From Sphingomonadales bacterium Ga0077531 (GTDB lineage: Bacteria > Pseudomonadota > Alphaproteobacteria > Sphingomonadales > Sphingomonadaceae), in NCBI GenBank assembly GCA_001464915.1, contig LNED01000013.1, forward strand, positions 1 through 64,000: a DNA stretch of 64,000 nucleotides. The letters run 5' to 3'. Below the pieces are notes generated by a model. That model ran no database searches. It saw only the letters and a list, made by a program, of their open reading frames with translations, and was not told the DNA's origin. Below are positions 35,247-44,579 of the stretch, one piece after another. Position 1 is the first letter of the stretch, and each line of letters opens with the position of its first letter. The translations under genes and the position numbers were made by a program.

Positions 35247-36071
35247 TCAGCCGCCCCGACGCTCACACCGCAGCACCATCCCGAATTCGTCCAACCAATC
35301 CGCCTCGGTCGGCAGCAGATATTGCAGCGCTTCGGGGAGCAGGCCGTGAAGGCTCGTCGCGTGGCGCAATTGGGTGCGGCGGTCTGAGAAGCAATAAGGC
35401 TGATCTGCGGGCAGCACAGCCAGCAGCCGCTCCATGCCCGTCTCGGTCGCCCCGCCCTCGTCCGCGAGGCTGAGGTAAAGCGGCGGGCGCTTTGCCTCGC
35501 CCAACCCGCGGCGGCTCAACGCCTCAAAGTCCCATTGCAGACTTGGCGAGATCGCGCCGTAGCCGGTGAACATCTGCGGCGCGGTCGCCCAGGTCTCGAC
35601 CACGAAATGCCCCGCAGCGCTTTCGCCCACCAGAAACGCGTTGCCATCGTGGCGATAGCGCGCCTCGACCATCGGCTTGACCGCCTCGGCCATCCACGCA
35701 CGGAAGGCGGTGCTCTCACCTGCGGTGGGATACTTCGCACGCTCGGCAGCATCACCGGTCGCGGGGAGCAATTCGCGCGTGCGGTCCCGCGTCTCGATCC
35801 CGACGATGATCGCGTCCTTGCTCCGCCCCCACAGCGCACCCCAGCGCATCAGGCCGGCGCCCATCATCAAATCCTGCTTCATCGCCCCGTCGAGCAGGTA
35901 GATCACCGGCCAGCGCTTGTCCGGCTCGGCGGCGTAATCGGGCGGCAGGATGATGTTGACGCTGCGCTCCGCCCCGAGCGCCTCAAGCGTCACCGTCTCG
36001 CCAATGGTCAGCGGTTGCGGCTGCGGCGCGGGTGCCACTGCCAGAGCTCCTGCGGCGAGCAGGCCGATCAT
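35247..36071 (-). CDS. Alpha/beta-hydrolase esterase (putative esterase D-like), probably exported
   Basis: 274 residues. A hydrophobic start ([17 protein letters not shown]) looks like a short signal peptide. The fold of the 'putative esterase' family is visible: [18 protein letters not shown], the nucleophile GESAAGHF, and an aspartate plus histidine late in the chain (TSLHGLL). Members hydrolyse siderophore, S-formylglutathione or carbohydrate esters. The start overlaps bioB (ATGA). Because biotin genes are sometimes joined to a BioH-type esterase one may wonder about such a role, but this is not the BioH subfamily and an exported form would not fit. Confidence 0.82.
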   Translation of the reverse strand: MIGLLAAGALAVAPAPQPQPLTIGETVTLEALGAERSVNIILPPDYAAEPDKRWPVIYLLDGAMKQDLMMGAGLMRWGALWGRSKDAIIVGIETRDRTRELLPATGDAAERAKYPTAGESTAFRAWMAEAVKPMVEARYRHDGNAFLVGESAAGHFVVETWATAPQMFTGYGAISPSLQWDFEALSRRGLGEAKRPPLYLSLADEGGATETGMERLLAVLPADQPYCFSDRRTQLRHATSLHGLLPEALQYLLPTEADWLDEFGMVLRCERRGG

Positions 36072-37078
36072 TCAGCCGGCACCGCTGTCTTGCAAGCGCG
36101 CGCGGGTTCCTCGCCCTTGAGCGCCGTCAGGCCCAGCTTCGCAAACAACGCGCCGTCGCTGTCATCGCCCGCATTGGGCGCGGTCAGCAGCTTGTCGCCG
36201 GTGAAGATCGAATTCGCGCCGGCAAGGAAGCACAGCGCCTGCGTGGCTTCAGACATCGACTCGCGCCCCGCCGAAAGCCGCACCATCGAGCGCGGCATGG
36301 TGATGCGCGCGACCGCGACCGTGCGGACAAACTCGATATCGTCGATTTTAGCCAGCGGCGTATCGGCCAACATATTGCCCAGCACCGTGCCCTTCACCGG
36401 CACCAGCGCATTGACCGGCACGCTTTCGGGATGCTGCGGCAGCGTGGCGAGGGTGTGGACGAAGCCCACCCGGTCCTCACGCGTCTCGCCCATGCCGACA
36501 ATCCCGCCAGAGCACACATTGATCCCCGCCTTGCGCACATGATCGAGCGTATCCAAGCGGCACTGGAAATCGCGGGTGGAGATGACGCGCTCGTAATACT
36601 CAGGGCTGCTGTCGATATTATGGTTGTAGTAATCCAGTCCCGCCTCGGCCAGCATCTCCGCCTGATGCGGCTCCAGCATCCCCAGCGTCATGCAGGTCTC
36701 GAGCCCCATGTCGCGCACGCCCTTCACGATCTCGACAATTGCAGGCATGTCGCGGTCCTTGGGATTGCGCCACGCCGCCCCCATGCAGAACCGCTGCGAG
36801 CCCGCATCCTTGGCCTGCGCCGCACGCTGGAGCACGGCCTGCACGTCCATCAGCTTGGTCGCTTCCACGCCGGAATCCGCGCTGACCGACTGCGAGCAAT
36901 ATCCGCAATCCTCCGGGCACCCGCCGGTCTTGATGCTGAGCAGAGTGCAAAGCTGCACCTGCGTGGGCGGGTGGTATTCGCGGTGGACGCTGGCGGCCTG
37001 AAACAGCAGCTCGGTGAAGGGCAGGTCGAAGAGGGCCGCGATTTCGGTGCGGGTCCAGTCGGTGCGGGGGTGGGTCAT
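36068..37078 (-). CDS. bioB: Biotin synthase
   Basis: 336 residues. The radical SAM motif [13 protein letters not shown] (CxxxCxxC) is intact, and [22 protein letters not shown] and [15 protein letters not shown] are typical of BioB, which inserts sulfur into dethiobiotin. Biotin is the prosthetic group of PccA at the end of the same block, so the placement makes physiological sense. bioA/bioD/bioF are not here. The stop overlaps the esterase start; the small membrane gene upstream overlaps the bioB start (ATGA). Confidence 0.97.
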   Translation of the reverse strand: MTHPRTDWTRTEIAALFDLPFTELLFQAASVHREYHPPTQVQLCTLLSIKTGGCPEDCGYCSQSVSADSGVEATKLMDVQAVLQRAAQAKDAGSQRFCMGAAWRNPKDRDMPAIVEIVKGVRDMGLETCMTLGMLEPHQAEMLAEAGLDYYNHNIDSSPEYYERVISTRDFQCRLDTLDHVRKAGINVCSGGIVGMGETREDRVGFVHTLATLPQHPESVPVNALVPVKGTVLGNMLADTPLAKIDDIEFVRTVAVARITMPRSMVRLSAGRESMSEATQALCFLAGANSIFTGDKLLTAPNAGDDSDGALFAKLGLTALKGEEPARACKTAVPAE

Positions 37079-37311
37079 TTATTGCTTTCTCGATTCTTGA
37101 GAACGACGCTGGCGGCAATCGCTACAACGCCAAGCGCGAGGGGAACAAATCCGATGGGCGAATGCCATTCCTTGAACGCTGTGCAGGGGCCTTCCAGCAG
37201 ATCAACCGGCTTCATGCCGCAGCGAAAAACATAGGACTTTAGCGGTGAGGTCAGGAAGCCCGCGAAGACCAAAGCTACGCCGAAAATTTGCAAACTTCGC
37301 GGAAATGTCAC
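37075..37311 (-). CDS. Small two-helix membrane protein
   Basis: About 78 residues, two hydrophobic helices ([18 protein letters not shown] and [19 protein letters not shown]) and two cysteines (FRCGMK, GPCTAF). The long ORF-track version reads through a palindromic repeat and the scpA end and cannot be right. I propose a GTG start at 37311 with GAAGGG nine bases upstream; that GAAGGG belongs to the edge of the repeat. The stop overlaps bioB (ATGA). Function unknown. Confidence 0.6.
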   Translation of the reverse strand: MTFPRSLQIFGVALVFAGFLTSPLKSYVFRCGMKPVDLLEGPCTAFKEWHSPIGFVPLALGVVAIAASVVLKNRESNK

Positions 37312-37320
37312 GGCGCGCAC

Positions 37321-37440
37321 CCCTTCGTCATTGCGAGGAGCCGCAGGCGACGCGGCAATCCAGTTTCTGCCGTGGCCACCTGCGTCTAGGTCAGGAGCTG
37401 GATTGCTTCGCCTTCGGCTCGCAATGACGAGGAAGTAGAC
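37321..37440. repeat. Palindromic intergenic repeat, type 1
   Basis: Two arms, CGTCATTGCGAGGAGCCGCA... and its imperfect reverse complement ending ...CTCGCAATGACG, separated by about 50 bases, between scpA and the small membrane gene. This resembles the 'cattgcgag...caatccag' repeats scattered in many sphingomonad genomes, which are palindromic and non-coding. The inner parts GGCAATCCAG/CTGGATTGC match as well. Confidence 0.8.
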
Positions 37441-37441
37441 G

Positions 37442-39595
37442 CTACTCCGCCGCCTCGTCCAGCCCTTCGCCGAGTGGTGGCATGTTGTGCCCCAACAGCA
37501 CGAGGATATCCGCCGCGCACTCCACCACATTTGAGCCGGGGCCATAGATCCCATGCACCCCCGCCTCGCGCAGGTAGTCGTAGTCCTGCGGCGGGATCAC
37601 GCCGCCCGCGGTGACCTTGATATCGCCGCGCCCGGCTTCGCGCAGCAGGCGGATCAGCTCGGGGATCAGGGTCTTGTGGCCTGCCGCCAATGACGACGCG
37701 CCGACGACGTCGACGTCGTGTTCAAGCGCCATGGCGACGGATTCCTCGGGAGTCTGGAACAGCGGGCCGGAGATCACCTCGAAACCCATGTCACCGAACG
37801 CGCTCGCGATCACATTGGCGCCGCGATCATGCCCATCCTGCCCCATCTTGGCGACCATGATCCGGGGCGCGCGGCCCAAGCGGCGGCCCACGGCCTCGAC
37901 GCCGTCCAACACCTGCGCCCAGCGGCGGTCGAATTCATAGGCGCTGGCATAGACGCCGCTGACCGGCGCGGGGGTGGCATCGTGACGGCCGAACACCTCT
38001 TCCATCGCCGAAGAAATCTCGCCGAGGGTGGCATCGTGGCGCGCGGCATCGACTGCCAGCGCCAAAACATTCGCACCGTCTGCACAGCCCGCCGTTAACG
38101 CCGCCAGCGCCGCGCGGCACGCCGCCTCGTTACGCCCTTCGCGCACCTTGGCGAGGCGTGCGATCTGCCCAGTGCGCACCTTCTGGTTGTCGATATCCAG
38201 AGTATCCATCGGGTCTTCGCTGTCTTTGCGGTACTTGTTGACCCCGACGATCACCGTCTCGCCCTTGTCGATCCCGGTCTGCTTTTCCGCCGCCGCACGC
38301 TCGATCGCGGCCTTGGGCGCGCCGGTGGCGACATAGGCGGTCATGCCGCCTGCTGCATCGACCTCGGCCATCATCGCTTCGGCTTCGGCCACCAAGGTCG
38401 CGGTCAGCGCCTCGATATAGTGCGAGCCGCCGAGCGGATCGACGACGTTGCAGATGCCGCTTTCCTCTTGCAGCACCAACTGTGTGTTGCGCGCGATGCG
38501 GGCCGAGAAATCGGTGGGGAGCGCGATCGCCTCATCCAGCGCATTGGTGTGGAGCGACTGGGTGCCGCCCAGCACCGCCGCCATTGCCTCCACCGTGGTG
38601 CGGATGACGTTGTTGTAGGGGTCTTGTTCTTGCAAGCTCACGCCCGACGTCTGGCAGTGGGTGCGCAGCATCTTGGAGCGTTCGTCCTTCGCCCCGAGAT
38701 CGTCCATCACCTTGTACCACAGCGTGCGCGCGGCGCGCAGTTTGGCGATCTCCATGAAGAAGTTCATGCCGATGCCGAAGAAGAAGCTGAGGCGGCCTGC
38801 GAAAGCGTCGATATCCAGCCCCGCGGCCATCGCGCGGCTCGCATATTCCTTACCATCGGCGATGGTGAAGGCCAGTTCCTGCACCGCGGTCGCCCCGGCT
38901 TCGTGCATGTGGTAGCCGCTGATCGAAATGCTATTGAATTTCGGCATGTTGGCCGAGGTATATGCGATGATGTCCGAGATAATCCGCATCGAAGGTTCGG
39001 GCGGGTAGATATAGGTGTTGCGGACCATGAACTCCTTGAGGATGTCGTTCTGGATCGTGCCTTCCAGCTTGTCCTGCGACACGCCCTGACGTTCCGCCGC
39101 GACGATGAAGAACGCCAGCACCGGGATCACCGCGCCGTTCATCGTCATGGAAACGCTCATGGAATCCAAGGGGATCTGGTCGAACAGGATCTGCATGTCA
39201 GCGACCGTATCGATCGCCACCCCCGCCTTGCCGACATCGCCGACCACGCGCGGGTGGTCAGAGTCGTAGCCGCGGTGGGTGGCGAGATCGAAGGCGACGC
39301 TGAGGCCCTTCTGTCCCATCGCCAGATTGCGCCGGTAAAACGCATTCGATTCCTCGGCGGTGGAGAAGCCCGCATATTGCCGGATCGTCCACGGACGGCC
39401 CGCATACATCGAAGCCTTCACCCCGCGCGTGAAGGGTGCGAAACCGGGCAAGCCGGGGTCAAAGCCTTCGTGATCTTCAATGGTATACAGCGGTTTGACC
39501 GCGATACCTTCGGGCGTGTGCCACGTAAGATCGCGGCCCTTCACCTCCTTGTCGGCGAGGGTGTTCCAGTCGGTGAGAGTCGGTTTTTGGGTCAT
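37442..39595 (-). CDS. scpA: Methylmalonyl-CoA mutase
   Basis: 717 residues, a single-chain B12 enzyme that turns methylmalonyl-CoA into succinyl-CoA. The N-terminal barrel has [44 protein letters not shown] with the substrate-binding [24 protein letters not shown]-like region (seen as [19 protein letters not shown]). The C-terminal B12 domain has [22 protein letters not shown] with the DxHxxG cobalt ligand and [16 protein letters not shown] take the ATG at 39595 ([10 protein letters not shown]); an ATG four codons upstream is possible and neither has a strong ribosome binding site. Confidence 0.97.
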   Translation of the reverse strand: MTQKPTLTDWNTLADKEVKGRDLTWHTPEGIAVKPLYTIEDHEGFDPGLPGFAPFTRGVKASMYAGRPWTIRQYAGFSTAEESNAFYRRNLAMGQKGLSVAFDLATHRGYDSDHPRVVGDVGKAGVAIDTVADMQILFDQIPLDSMSVSMTMNGAVIPVLAFFIVAAERQGVSQDKLEGTIQNDILKEFMVRNTYIYPPEPSMRIISDIIAYTSANMPKFNSISISGYHMHEAGATAVQELAFTIADGKEYASRAMAAGLDIDAFAGRLSFFFGIGMNFFMEIAKLRAARTLWYKVMDDLGAKDERSKMLRTHCQTSGVSLQEQDPYNNVIRTTVEAMAAVLGGTQSLHTNALDEAIALPTDFSARIARNTQLVLQEESGICNVVDPLGGSHYIEALTATLVAEAEAMMAEVDAAGGMTAYVATGAPKAAIERAAAEKQTGIDKGETVIVGVNKYRKDSEDPMDTLDIDNQKVRTGQIARLAKVREGRNEAACRAALAALTAGCADGANVLALAVDAARHDATLGEISSAMEEVFGRHDATPAPVSGVYASAYEFDRRWAQVLDGVEAVGRRLGRAPRIMVAKMGQDGHDRGANVIASAFGDMGFEVISGPLFQTPEESVAMALEHDVDVVGASSLAAGHKTLIPELIRLLREAGRGDIKVTAGGVIPPQDYDYLREAGVHGIYGPGSNVVECAADILVLLGHNMPPLGEGLDEAAE

Positions 39596-39609
39596 GTCGG
39601 GTACCATAT

Positions 39610-39687
39610 CCGTTCGTGTCGAGCGAAGTCGAGACACCGCGCGGGGTATCTCGACTGCGCGCTTCGCGCTCCGCTCGATATGAACGG
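39610..39687. repeat. Palindromic intergenic repeat, type 2, upstream of scpA
   Basis: CCGTTCGTGTCGAGCGAAGTCGAGACACC and, about 15 bases later, its imperfect reverse complement GGTATCTCGACTGCGC...CTCGATATGAACGG. It occupies the gap between scpA and the PaaG-like gene. The 'gtcgagcgaagtcgaga' core is another repeat family common in sphingomonads. Confidence 0.8.
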
Positions 39688-39700
39688 AGGTGGTGGGGGT

Positions 39701-40486
39701 TTACTCCCCCTTGAATTCCGGTTTGCGCTTTTGCAGGAACGACATCCCGCCCTCCATCGCATCAGCCGTCGCGCCTGCTACCCGCTGCGCTTCGGCTTCG
39801 GCCAACAGCACCATTTGCAGGTTGGTGTCGAGCGCGGTGGCCAGATTGCGCTTCATCTGGGCGTAGGCGATGGTCGGGCCATTCGCCAGTTTGGTCGCCA
39901 GTGCGCGGGCTTCGGTCATCAGGTCGGCATCATCGACGCACTTGTAGATCAGGCCCCATTCCTCGGCCTGTTCACCAGAGATTTTCTCGCCCAGCATCAT
40001 CATCCGGGTCGCGCGCGCACGGCCAATCGCGCGGGCGAGCAGCCAGGTCGATCCGCCATCGGGCACCAGCCCGATATTGACGAAGGCTTGCAGGAAGTAG
40101 GCGCTCTTGCCAGCAATGGTGAAGTCCGCCGCCAGCGCGAGGCTGCATCCCACGCCCGCCGCCGGGCCATTCACGGCGCAGATCACCGGCACATTCGCGC
40201 GGATCAGCTGGCTGATGGCGGGGTTATAGTGATTGATCAGCGCCTCGTGACTGCCACCCTTCCCGCCGAGCGCCGAGCCGCTGCCGCGTGCCGAAAGGTC
40301 GGCGCCCGAACAAAAGCCCTTGCCCTCGCCGGTAATCAGCACCGCGCGCGCGTCTCCAAGGTCATAGAACGCCTGCCCCAACTCGTCCGCCATCTGCGGC
40401 GGCATGGCGTTGAGCCGCTCGGGCCGGTTCAGGGTAATGGTGAGCAGCGGGCCGTCACGTTCGACGCGAATGGTTTCGTAGGACAT
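39701..40486 (-). CDS. Enoyl-CoA hydratase/isomerase, PaaG-like
   Basis: 261 residues of the crotonase fold: NRPERLNAMPPQMADEL, the oxyanion CSGADLSARG, and VNGPAAGVGCSLALAADF. The late IGLVPDGGSTWLLARAIGRARATRMM, with Asp in place of the hydratase Glu, is the pattern of PaaG-type isomerases (epoxyphenylacetyl-CoA or double-bond isomerases). It may act in breakdown of aromatic or branched chains that end in propionyl-CoA, but its substrate is unknown. The gene lies between mce and scpA in the block, separated from both by palindromic repeats. Confidence 0.88.
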   Translation of the reverse strand: MSYETIRVERDGPLLTITLNRPERLNAMPPQMADELGQAFYDLGDARAVLITGEGKGFCSGADLSARGSGSALGGKGGSHEALINHYNPAISQLIRANVPVICAVNGPAAGVGCSLALAADFTIAGKSAYFLQAFVNIGLVPDGGSTWLLARAIGRARATRMMMLGEKISGEQAEEWGLIYKCVDDADLMTEARALATKLANGPTIAYAQMKRNLATALDTNLQMVLLAEAEAQRVAGATADAMEGGMSFLQKRKPEFKGE

Positions 40487-40500
40487 TTCTCTCTCACTTT

Positions 40501-40567
40501 CGTCATCCCGGACTTGACCCGGGATCTCAGGCGGCGGGCGACCCCGGCTCGGTGGCCGGGGTGACGG
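40501..40567. repeat. Palindromic intergenic repeat, type 3
   Basis: CGTCATCCCGGACTTGACCC followed by GGGATCT, a spacer and GGCCGGGGTGACG, between the PaaG-like gene and mce. The outer ends CGTCATCCCGG/CCGGGGTGACG are near reverse complements. The 'gtcatcccggacttgacccgggatct' string is well known as a repeated intergenic sequence in sphingomonads and related bacteria. Confidence 0.78.
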
Positions 40568-40575
40568 AATTGGGG

Positions 40576-41028
40576 TTAATCAGACCAGTGGGTGCCATCT
40601 TTGGGCGTTTCCATGATTTCGGTAAGCATGCCGCCCATGTCCTTGGGATGGACGAAAAAGATAGGGGTGCCGTGCGCGCCGATCCGTGTGGGGCCGAGGA
40701 TGCGCTTGCCGAGCGCCTCAAATTCCGAGCGCGCTTCGGCGATATCGGGCACTTCAAAGCATAGATGATGCTGGCCGCCCAAGGGGTTCTTGGCGATGAA
40801 GCCAGCGAGCGTGCTGTCCGGCCCGAGCGGTTCGACCAGCTCAATCTGCGTGCCATTCATCGCGCCATCCGCACCGGGGGTGTCGACGAAGCAGACCTTC
40901 ACGCCCTGTTCGGGCAGGTCGAAGGGCGTGTGGATCTTGGTCGCGCCCATGACGTCGCGGTAGAACGCGATCGAGTCCGCGATGGAGGGCGTGGCGACCC
41001 CGATGTGGTTGAGACGGCCGAGTTTCAT
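40576..41028 (-). CDS. mce: Methylmalonyl-CoA epimerase
   Basis: 150 residues of the vicinal-oxygen-chelate fold. LNHIGVATPSIADSIAFYRDVMGA at the N-terminus has the first metal-binding His; QHHLCFEVPDIAEAR holds the second; the C-terminal VHPKDMGGMLTEIMETPK carries the final ligand. It interconverts the S and R forms of methylmalonyl-CoA between the carboxylase and the mutase. It starts nine bases after the AT-rich ORF's stop; the TAGGA ribosome binding site contains that gene's stop codon, so translation is coupled. Confidence 0.95.
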   Translation of the reverse strand: MKLGRLNHIGVATPSIADSIAFYRDVMGATKIHTPFDLPEQGVKVCFVDTPGADGAMNGTQIELVEPLGPDSTLAGFIAKNPLGGQHHLCFEVPDIAEARSEFEALGKRILGPTRIGAHGTPIFFVHPKDMGGMLTEIMETPKDGTHWSD

Positions 41029-41037
41029 GTTGAAATC

Positions 41038-41826
41038 CTACGATAAGAGGGCGGTCACAGTAGTCGAACCATCGGCAAGGGCAGAGACCGCCCCATATGC
41101 ACGTAGCGCCCAGTCAGCTCTGTCAGTTTGCTCTTTGACGATGTCGAGGACCGAAAGCGTTCTCACCACTGTGGCCTTGCATTTTGAAAGGATCGCCTTC
41201 TGAAGCTCATCACCTCCATCGTCGACTATATTAGCCCCTTCAAGCGCCAAATAGGCTTGAATTACATCTCGCAAGCCCTCTAGAACGTATCCACTACCAA
41301 CCCATTCAAGCCTCTCTAGTCGAAATATAAACCGCGCAAGTCCATCAATTAGAGCCTGACGAATAAAACTCTTTTCGTCAGATTGCAGATCAATAAGCCA
41401 ACCAAATAAATCATTGACATCTTGTAAAATCTCTTCTCGCTCTTCTTTAGTCAATTTATGATAAGAGACATTTTCTCGAATTTGGCTGGATAGCATCTTA
41501 AGTACTGTCGCATTTGCACCGGAAACAGTCATCCGAAGCTGATTTATGTCTTGGTCAAGCACTTTCGGGTTGGCGAAAACAGCACGGATCGCCTTCAAAC
41601 TCCTAATAGCATCTTCCATGACATCTTGATCAAGCGGTAGTTTTTTGACTTCAGAAATGACTAAATCCGAACGATCAATAATTTCGAAAATAATCGAAAA
41701 CAAAGATGACGACCAAGGCTCTACATTTGCCCTAGACGTTAGCCGTGAGACAATTTTTTCGTTAGGTTCTTCAGATAGAAGCGCAAGTGTTTCTACCAGT
41801 TCTCGTGCGGGATCTGTCAGTGCCAT
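41038..41826 (-). CDS. AT-rich unknown gene inside the propionate operon
   Basis: 262 residues, no signal peptide, mostly helical by composition (KMLSSQIRENVSYHKLTKEEREEILQDVNDLFGWLIDL), no motif or domain that I recognise. By hand count 41341-41460 is 34% GC (41 of 120) against 58% (35 of 60) in pccB at 42481-42540, and it uses AT-ending codons unlike its neighbours, so it probably came from outside. Yet it is fitted precisely: six bases after the pccB stop with the stop-overlapping GTGAGGTAG region as its ribosome binding site, and nine before mce. It is intact, without frameshift. Role unknown: an accessory cargo gene is the best guess. Confidence 0.8.
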   Translation of the reverse strand: MALTDPARELVETLALLSEEPNEKIVSRLTSRANVEPWSSSLFSIIFEIIDRSDLVISEVKKLPLDQDVMEDAIRSLKAIRAVFANPKVLDQDINQLRMTVSGANATVLKMLSSQIRENVSYHKLTKEEREEILQDVNDLFGWLIDLQSDEKSFIRQALIDGLARFIFRLERLEWVGSGYVLEGLRDVIQAYLALEGANIVDDGGDELQKAILSKCKATVVRTLSVLDIVKEQTDRADWALRAYGAVSALADGSTTVTALLS

Positions 41827-41832
41827 ACTACC

Positions 41833-43365
41833 TCACAGCGGAATATTGTCATGCTTCTTCCAAGGGTTCTCCAACTGCTTCGTCCGCAGCTTGCGTAGCC
41901 CCAGCGCAATCCGCCGCCGCGTCGAGTGCGGGTGGATCACCTCGTCAATATACCCGCGCGACGCCGCCACGAAGGGATTGGCAAACCGGTCTTCGTATTC
42001 CTTGGTGCGCTCGGCGATCTTGGCCGGGTCGTCCTTTTCCTGCCGGAAGATGATCTCCACCGCGCCCTTTGCGCCCATCACCGCGATTTCCGCTGTGGGC
42101 CAGGCGTAGTTCAAATCGCCGCGCAGGTGCTTGGACGCCATCACGTCGTACGCCCCGCCATAGGCCTTGCGGGTGATGACGGTGATTTTAGGCACGGTCG
42201 CCTCGGCATAGGCGAACAGCAGCTTCGCGCCGTGCTTGATGATCCCGCCCAATTCTTGGCTCGTGCCCGGAAGGAAGCCGGGGACGTCGACGAAGGTCAG
42301 GATCGGGATGTCGAACGCATCGCAGAACCGCACGAACCGCGCGGCTTTCTTCGATGAATTGATGTCGAGGCAGCCTGCCAACACCATCGGCTGGTTTGCC
42401 ACCACGCCCACGGTGCGGCCCTCCACGCGGCCAAAGCCGCACAGGATATTGCCTGCATGCATCGGCTGAATTTCGAAGAAATCGCCCTCGTCCAGCACCT
42501 TGGCGATGACTTCGTGCATGTCATAGGGCTGGTTGGCGTTGTCCGGGATCAACGTGTCGAGGCTGTTGTCGATCCGGTCCCACGCGTCGCCGGTGGGCAG
42601 AACGGGAGCTTCGTCGCGGTTCGACAAAGGAAGGAAATCAAAGAACCGCCGGGTCGCCAGCAGCGCCTCGATGTCGTTTTCATACGCGAGGTCGGCCACA
42701 GAAGTCTTGGTGGTGTGGGTGATCGCGCCGCCCAATTCTTCCTGCGTCACGACTTCGTTGGTGACGGTCTTCACCACATCCGGCCCAGTGACGAACATGT
42801 ACGAGCTGTCCTTCACCATGAAGATGAAGTCGGTCATCGCCGGGCTGTACACCGCCCCGCCCGCACACGGCCCCATGATCAGGCTGATCTGCGGCACCAC
42901 GCCGCTGGCGAGCACATTGCGCTGGAACACCTCGGCATAGCCGCCAAGGCTCGCCACGCCCTCCTGAATCCGCGCCCCGCCCGAATCGTTCAATCCGATC
43001 ACCGGCGCACCGACCTTCATGGCGGTGTCCATCACCTTGCAGATTTTCTCGGCATGGCGTTTCGAAAGGCTGCCGCCGAACACCGTGAAATCTTGGCTGA
43101 AGACATAGACCAAGCGCCCATTGATGGTGCCGCTGCCCGTTACCACCCCGTCACCCGGAATGCGCTGGGTTTCCATGCCGAAATCATTGCAGTCGTGCTC
43201 AACATAGGCGTCGACTTCTTCGAAGCTGCCTTCGTCGAGCAGCACGTCGAGCCGTTCGCGCGCGGTCAGTTTGCCCTTGGCGTGCTGGGCTTCGATGCGC
43301 TTGGCCCCGCCGCCCATGCGGGCAGCTTCGCGGCGGCGTTCCATTTCGGCGATATTGGCGGACAA
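41833..43365 (-). CDS. pccB: Propionyl-CoA carboxylase beta subunit (carboxyltransferase)
   Basis: 510 residues, the usual PccB size. [10 protein letters not shown]...[87 protein letters not shown] and the C-terminal [36 protein letters not shown] are all present. It accepts the carboxyl group from biotin on PccA and gives methylmalonyl-CoA. The start is a TTG at 43365 (AGGGGAA upstream, family-like [17 protein letters not shown]); the next ATG is seven codons in. It heads the block; the plus-strand oxidoreductase begins about 100 bases away. Confidence 0.96.
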   Translation of the reverse strand: MSANIAEMERRREAARMGGGAKRIEAQHAKGKLTARERLDVLLDEGSFEEVDAYVEHDCNDFGMETQRIPGDGVVTGSGTINGRLVYVFSQDFTVFGGSLSKRHAEKICKVMDTAMKVGAPVIGLNDSGGARIQEGVASLGGYAEVFQRNVLASGVVPQISLIMGPCAGGAVYSPAMTDFIFMVKDSSYMFVTGPDVVKTVTNEVVTQEELGGAITHTTKTSVADLAYENDIEALLATRRFFDFLPLSNRDEAPVLPTGDAWDRIDNSLDTLIPDNANQPYDMHEVIAKVLDEGDFFEIQPMHAGNILCGFGRVEGRTVGVVANQPMVLAGCLDINSSKKAARFVRFCDAFDIPILTFVDVPGFLPGTSQELGGIIKHGAKLLFAYAEATVPKITVITRKAYGGAYDVMASKHLRGDLNYAWPTAEIAVMGAKGAVEIIFRQEKDDPAKIAERTKEYEDRFANPFVAASRGYIDEVIHPHSTRRRIALGLRKLRTKQLENPWKKHDNIPL

Positions 43366-43463
43366 TGGGGTTCCCCTGTTGTTTGCTTTGGCATCTGCGT
43401 TGCCTTAGCCGGTGCGCAGCGTCAACGTGGCAAAAGTGGCGAGACGCAAACGCGAGGGCAGCG

Positions 43464-44579
43464 ATGAAGCAGGCGGATGTGCTGGTGATCGGCGGCGGGA
43501 TTGCGGGGCTATCGCTGGCCGCGCGGTTGGCGGCGCGTCTGGGAGATCGGGGCCGGGTGGTGGTGCTGGAGGGCGAAAGCGCGCCGGGATACCACGCTTC
43601 GGGCCGCTCGGTCGCATTTGCGCATTATGGGCTGGGCAATGAGGCAGTGCGGACGCTGACGGCGCTCAGCTTGGCAGAACTTGCGACACATGGCAGCGTG
43701 CACCCTGCCCTGCATATTGCTGCGGCGGATCAAGTCGCGGCTCTTGATGCTCTGGAGGCGGTGCACGTCCAGTATGGCTGTGATTACGCCCGCCTTGGCT
43801 CGGACGAGGCGCGTGTATTGATGCCCTGCCTGCGGGAGGAAGCGTGTCACGCCGCGCTGGTCGATCACGCGTCGCTCAAGCTTGATACCAACGCGATGCT
43901 GCAAGCCCATGTCGCAAGCCTGCGCGCCCACGGCGGCACGTTGGTCACCGGCGCGCAGGTCAGCGCGATTGCCCGGCAGGGTGCGGAATGGCGGGTGCTG
44001 ACGCTGGCAGGGGATTTTGCCGCTCCGATCCTCGTCAATGCGGCGGGCGCATGGGCGGATGTAATCGCGCGCATGGCGGGCGTCACACCCATCGGTATAG
44101 AGCCGCGCCGCCGCACGGTCATCAGCTTTGCTGCGCCAGAGGGTGATGATGTGCGCAGCTGGCCCTTCACCAAGACGGTGGGCGAAGGCTTCTATCTGCT
44201 CCCTGAAGGGCGCGGACAGTTGCTCGCATCAAGCATGGATCAGACCCCGAGCACGCCGTGCGATGCAGCGCCCGAGGAATTGGACATCGCCGTCGCAGCC
44301 GACCGCGTGGAGCAGGCGACCACCCTCCCGATCCGCCGGATCGCGCATAGCTGGGCGGGCCTCCGCAGCTTCGCGCCCGACGAATTGCCAGTTATCGGCC
44401 ACGCGGCAGGTGCGCCGGGGTTTGTGTGGGTAGCGGGGCAAGGCGGAGCCGGGTTCCAGACCGCACCGGCATTATCGCGGATTGCCGAGGCAGCGACGCT
44501 CGGTCTGCCCTTCCCGGAAGATTGCGCGGCAGCGGGCTTAGCGCCGGAGTTGTTCTCTCCGGCGCGGTTCGGAGCCTAG
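43464..44579 (+). CDS. FAD-dependent oxidoreductase of the DAO family
   Basis: 371 residues from the ATG at 43464 (MKQADVLVIGGGIAGLSLA) with GAGGG upstream; the track's extra 33 codons lie in the promoter. The N-terminal dinucleotide-binding motif VIGGGIAGLSLAARLAARL, GYHASGRSVAFAHYGLGN, and the C-terminal HSWAGLRSFAPDELPVIGHA and FVWVAGQGGAGFQTAPAL identify a D-amino acid oxidase/glycine oxidase-type flavoenzyme. Related proteins oxidise amino acids, sarcosine or hydroxyacids (for example glycerol-3-phosphate or L-2-hydroxyglutarate); the substrate is not decidable. Its TAG stop shares the CTAG with the stop of the SDR gene on the other strand. Confidence 0.88.
   Translation: MKQADVLVIGGGIAGLSLAARLAARLGDRGRVVVLEGESAPGYHASGRSVAFAHYGLGNEAVRTLTALSLAELATHGSVHPALHIAAADQVAALDALEAVHVQYGCDYARLGSDEARVLMPCLREEACHAALVDHASLKLDTNAMLQAHVASLRAHGGTLVTGAQVSAIARQGAEWRVLTLAGDFAAPILVNAAGAWADVIARMAGVTPIGIEPRRRTVISFAAPEGDDVRSWPFTKTVGEGFYLLPEGRGQLLASSMDQTPSTPCDAAPEELDIAVAADRVEQATTLPIRRIAHSWAGLRSFAPDELPVIGHAAGAPGFVWVAGQGGAGFQTAPALSRIAEAATLGLPFPEDCAAAGLAPELFSPARFGA

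Noticed and set aside
38420-40564. 714-codon plus-strand ORF opposite scpA and the PaaG-like gene
   Set aside because: It spans two real genes and two repeats in the opposite sense; no features of its own.
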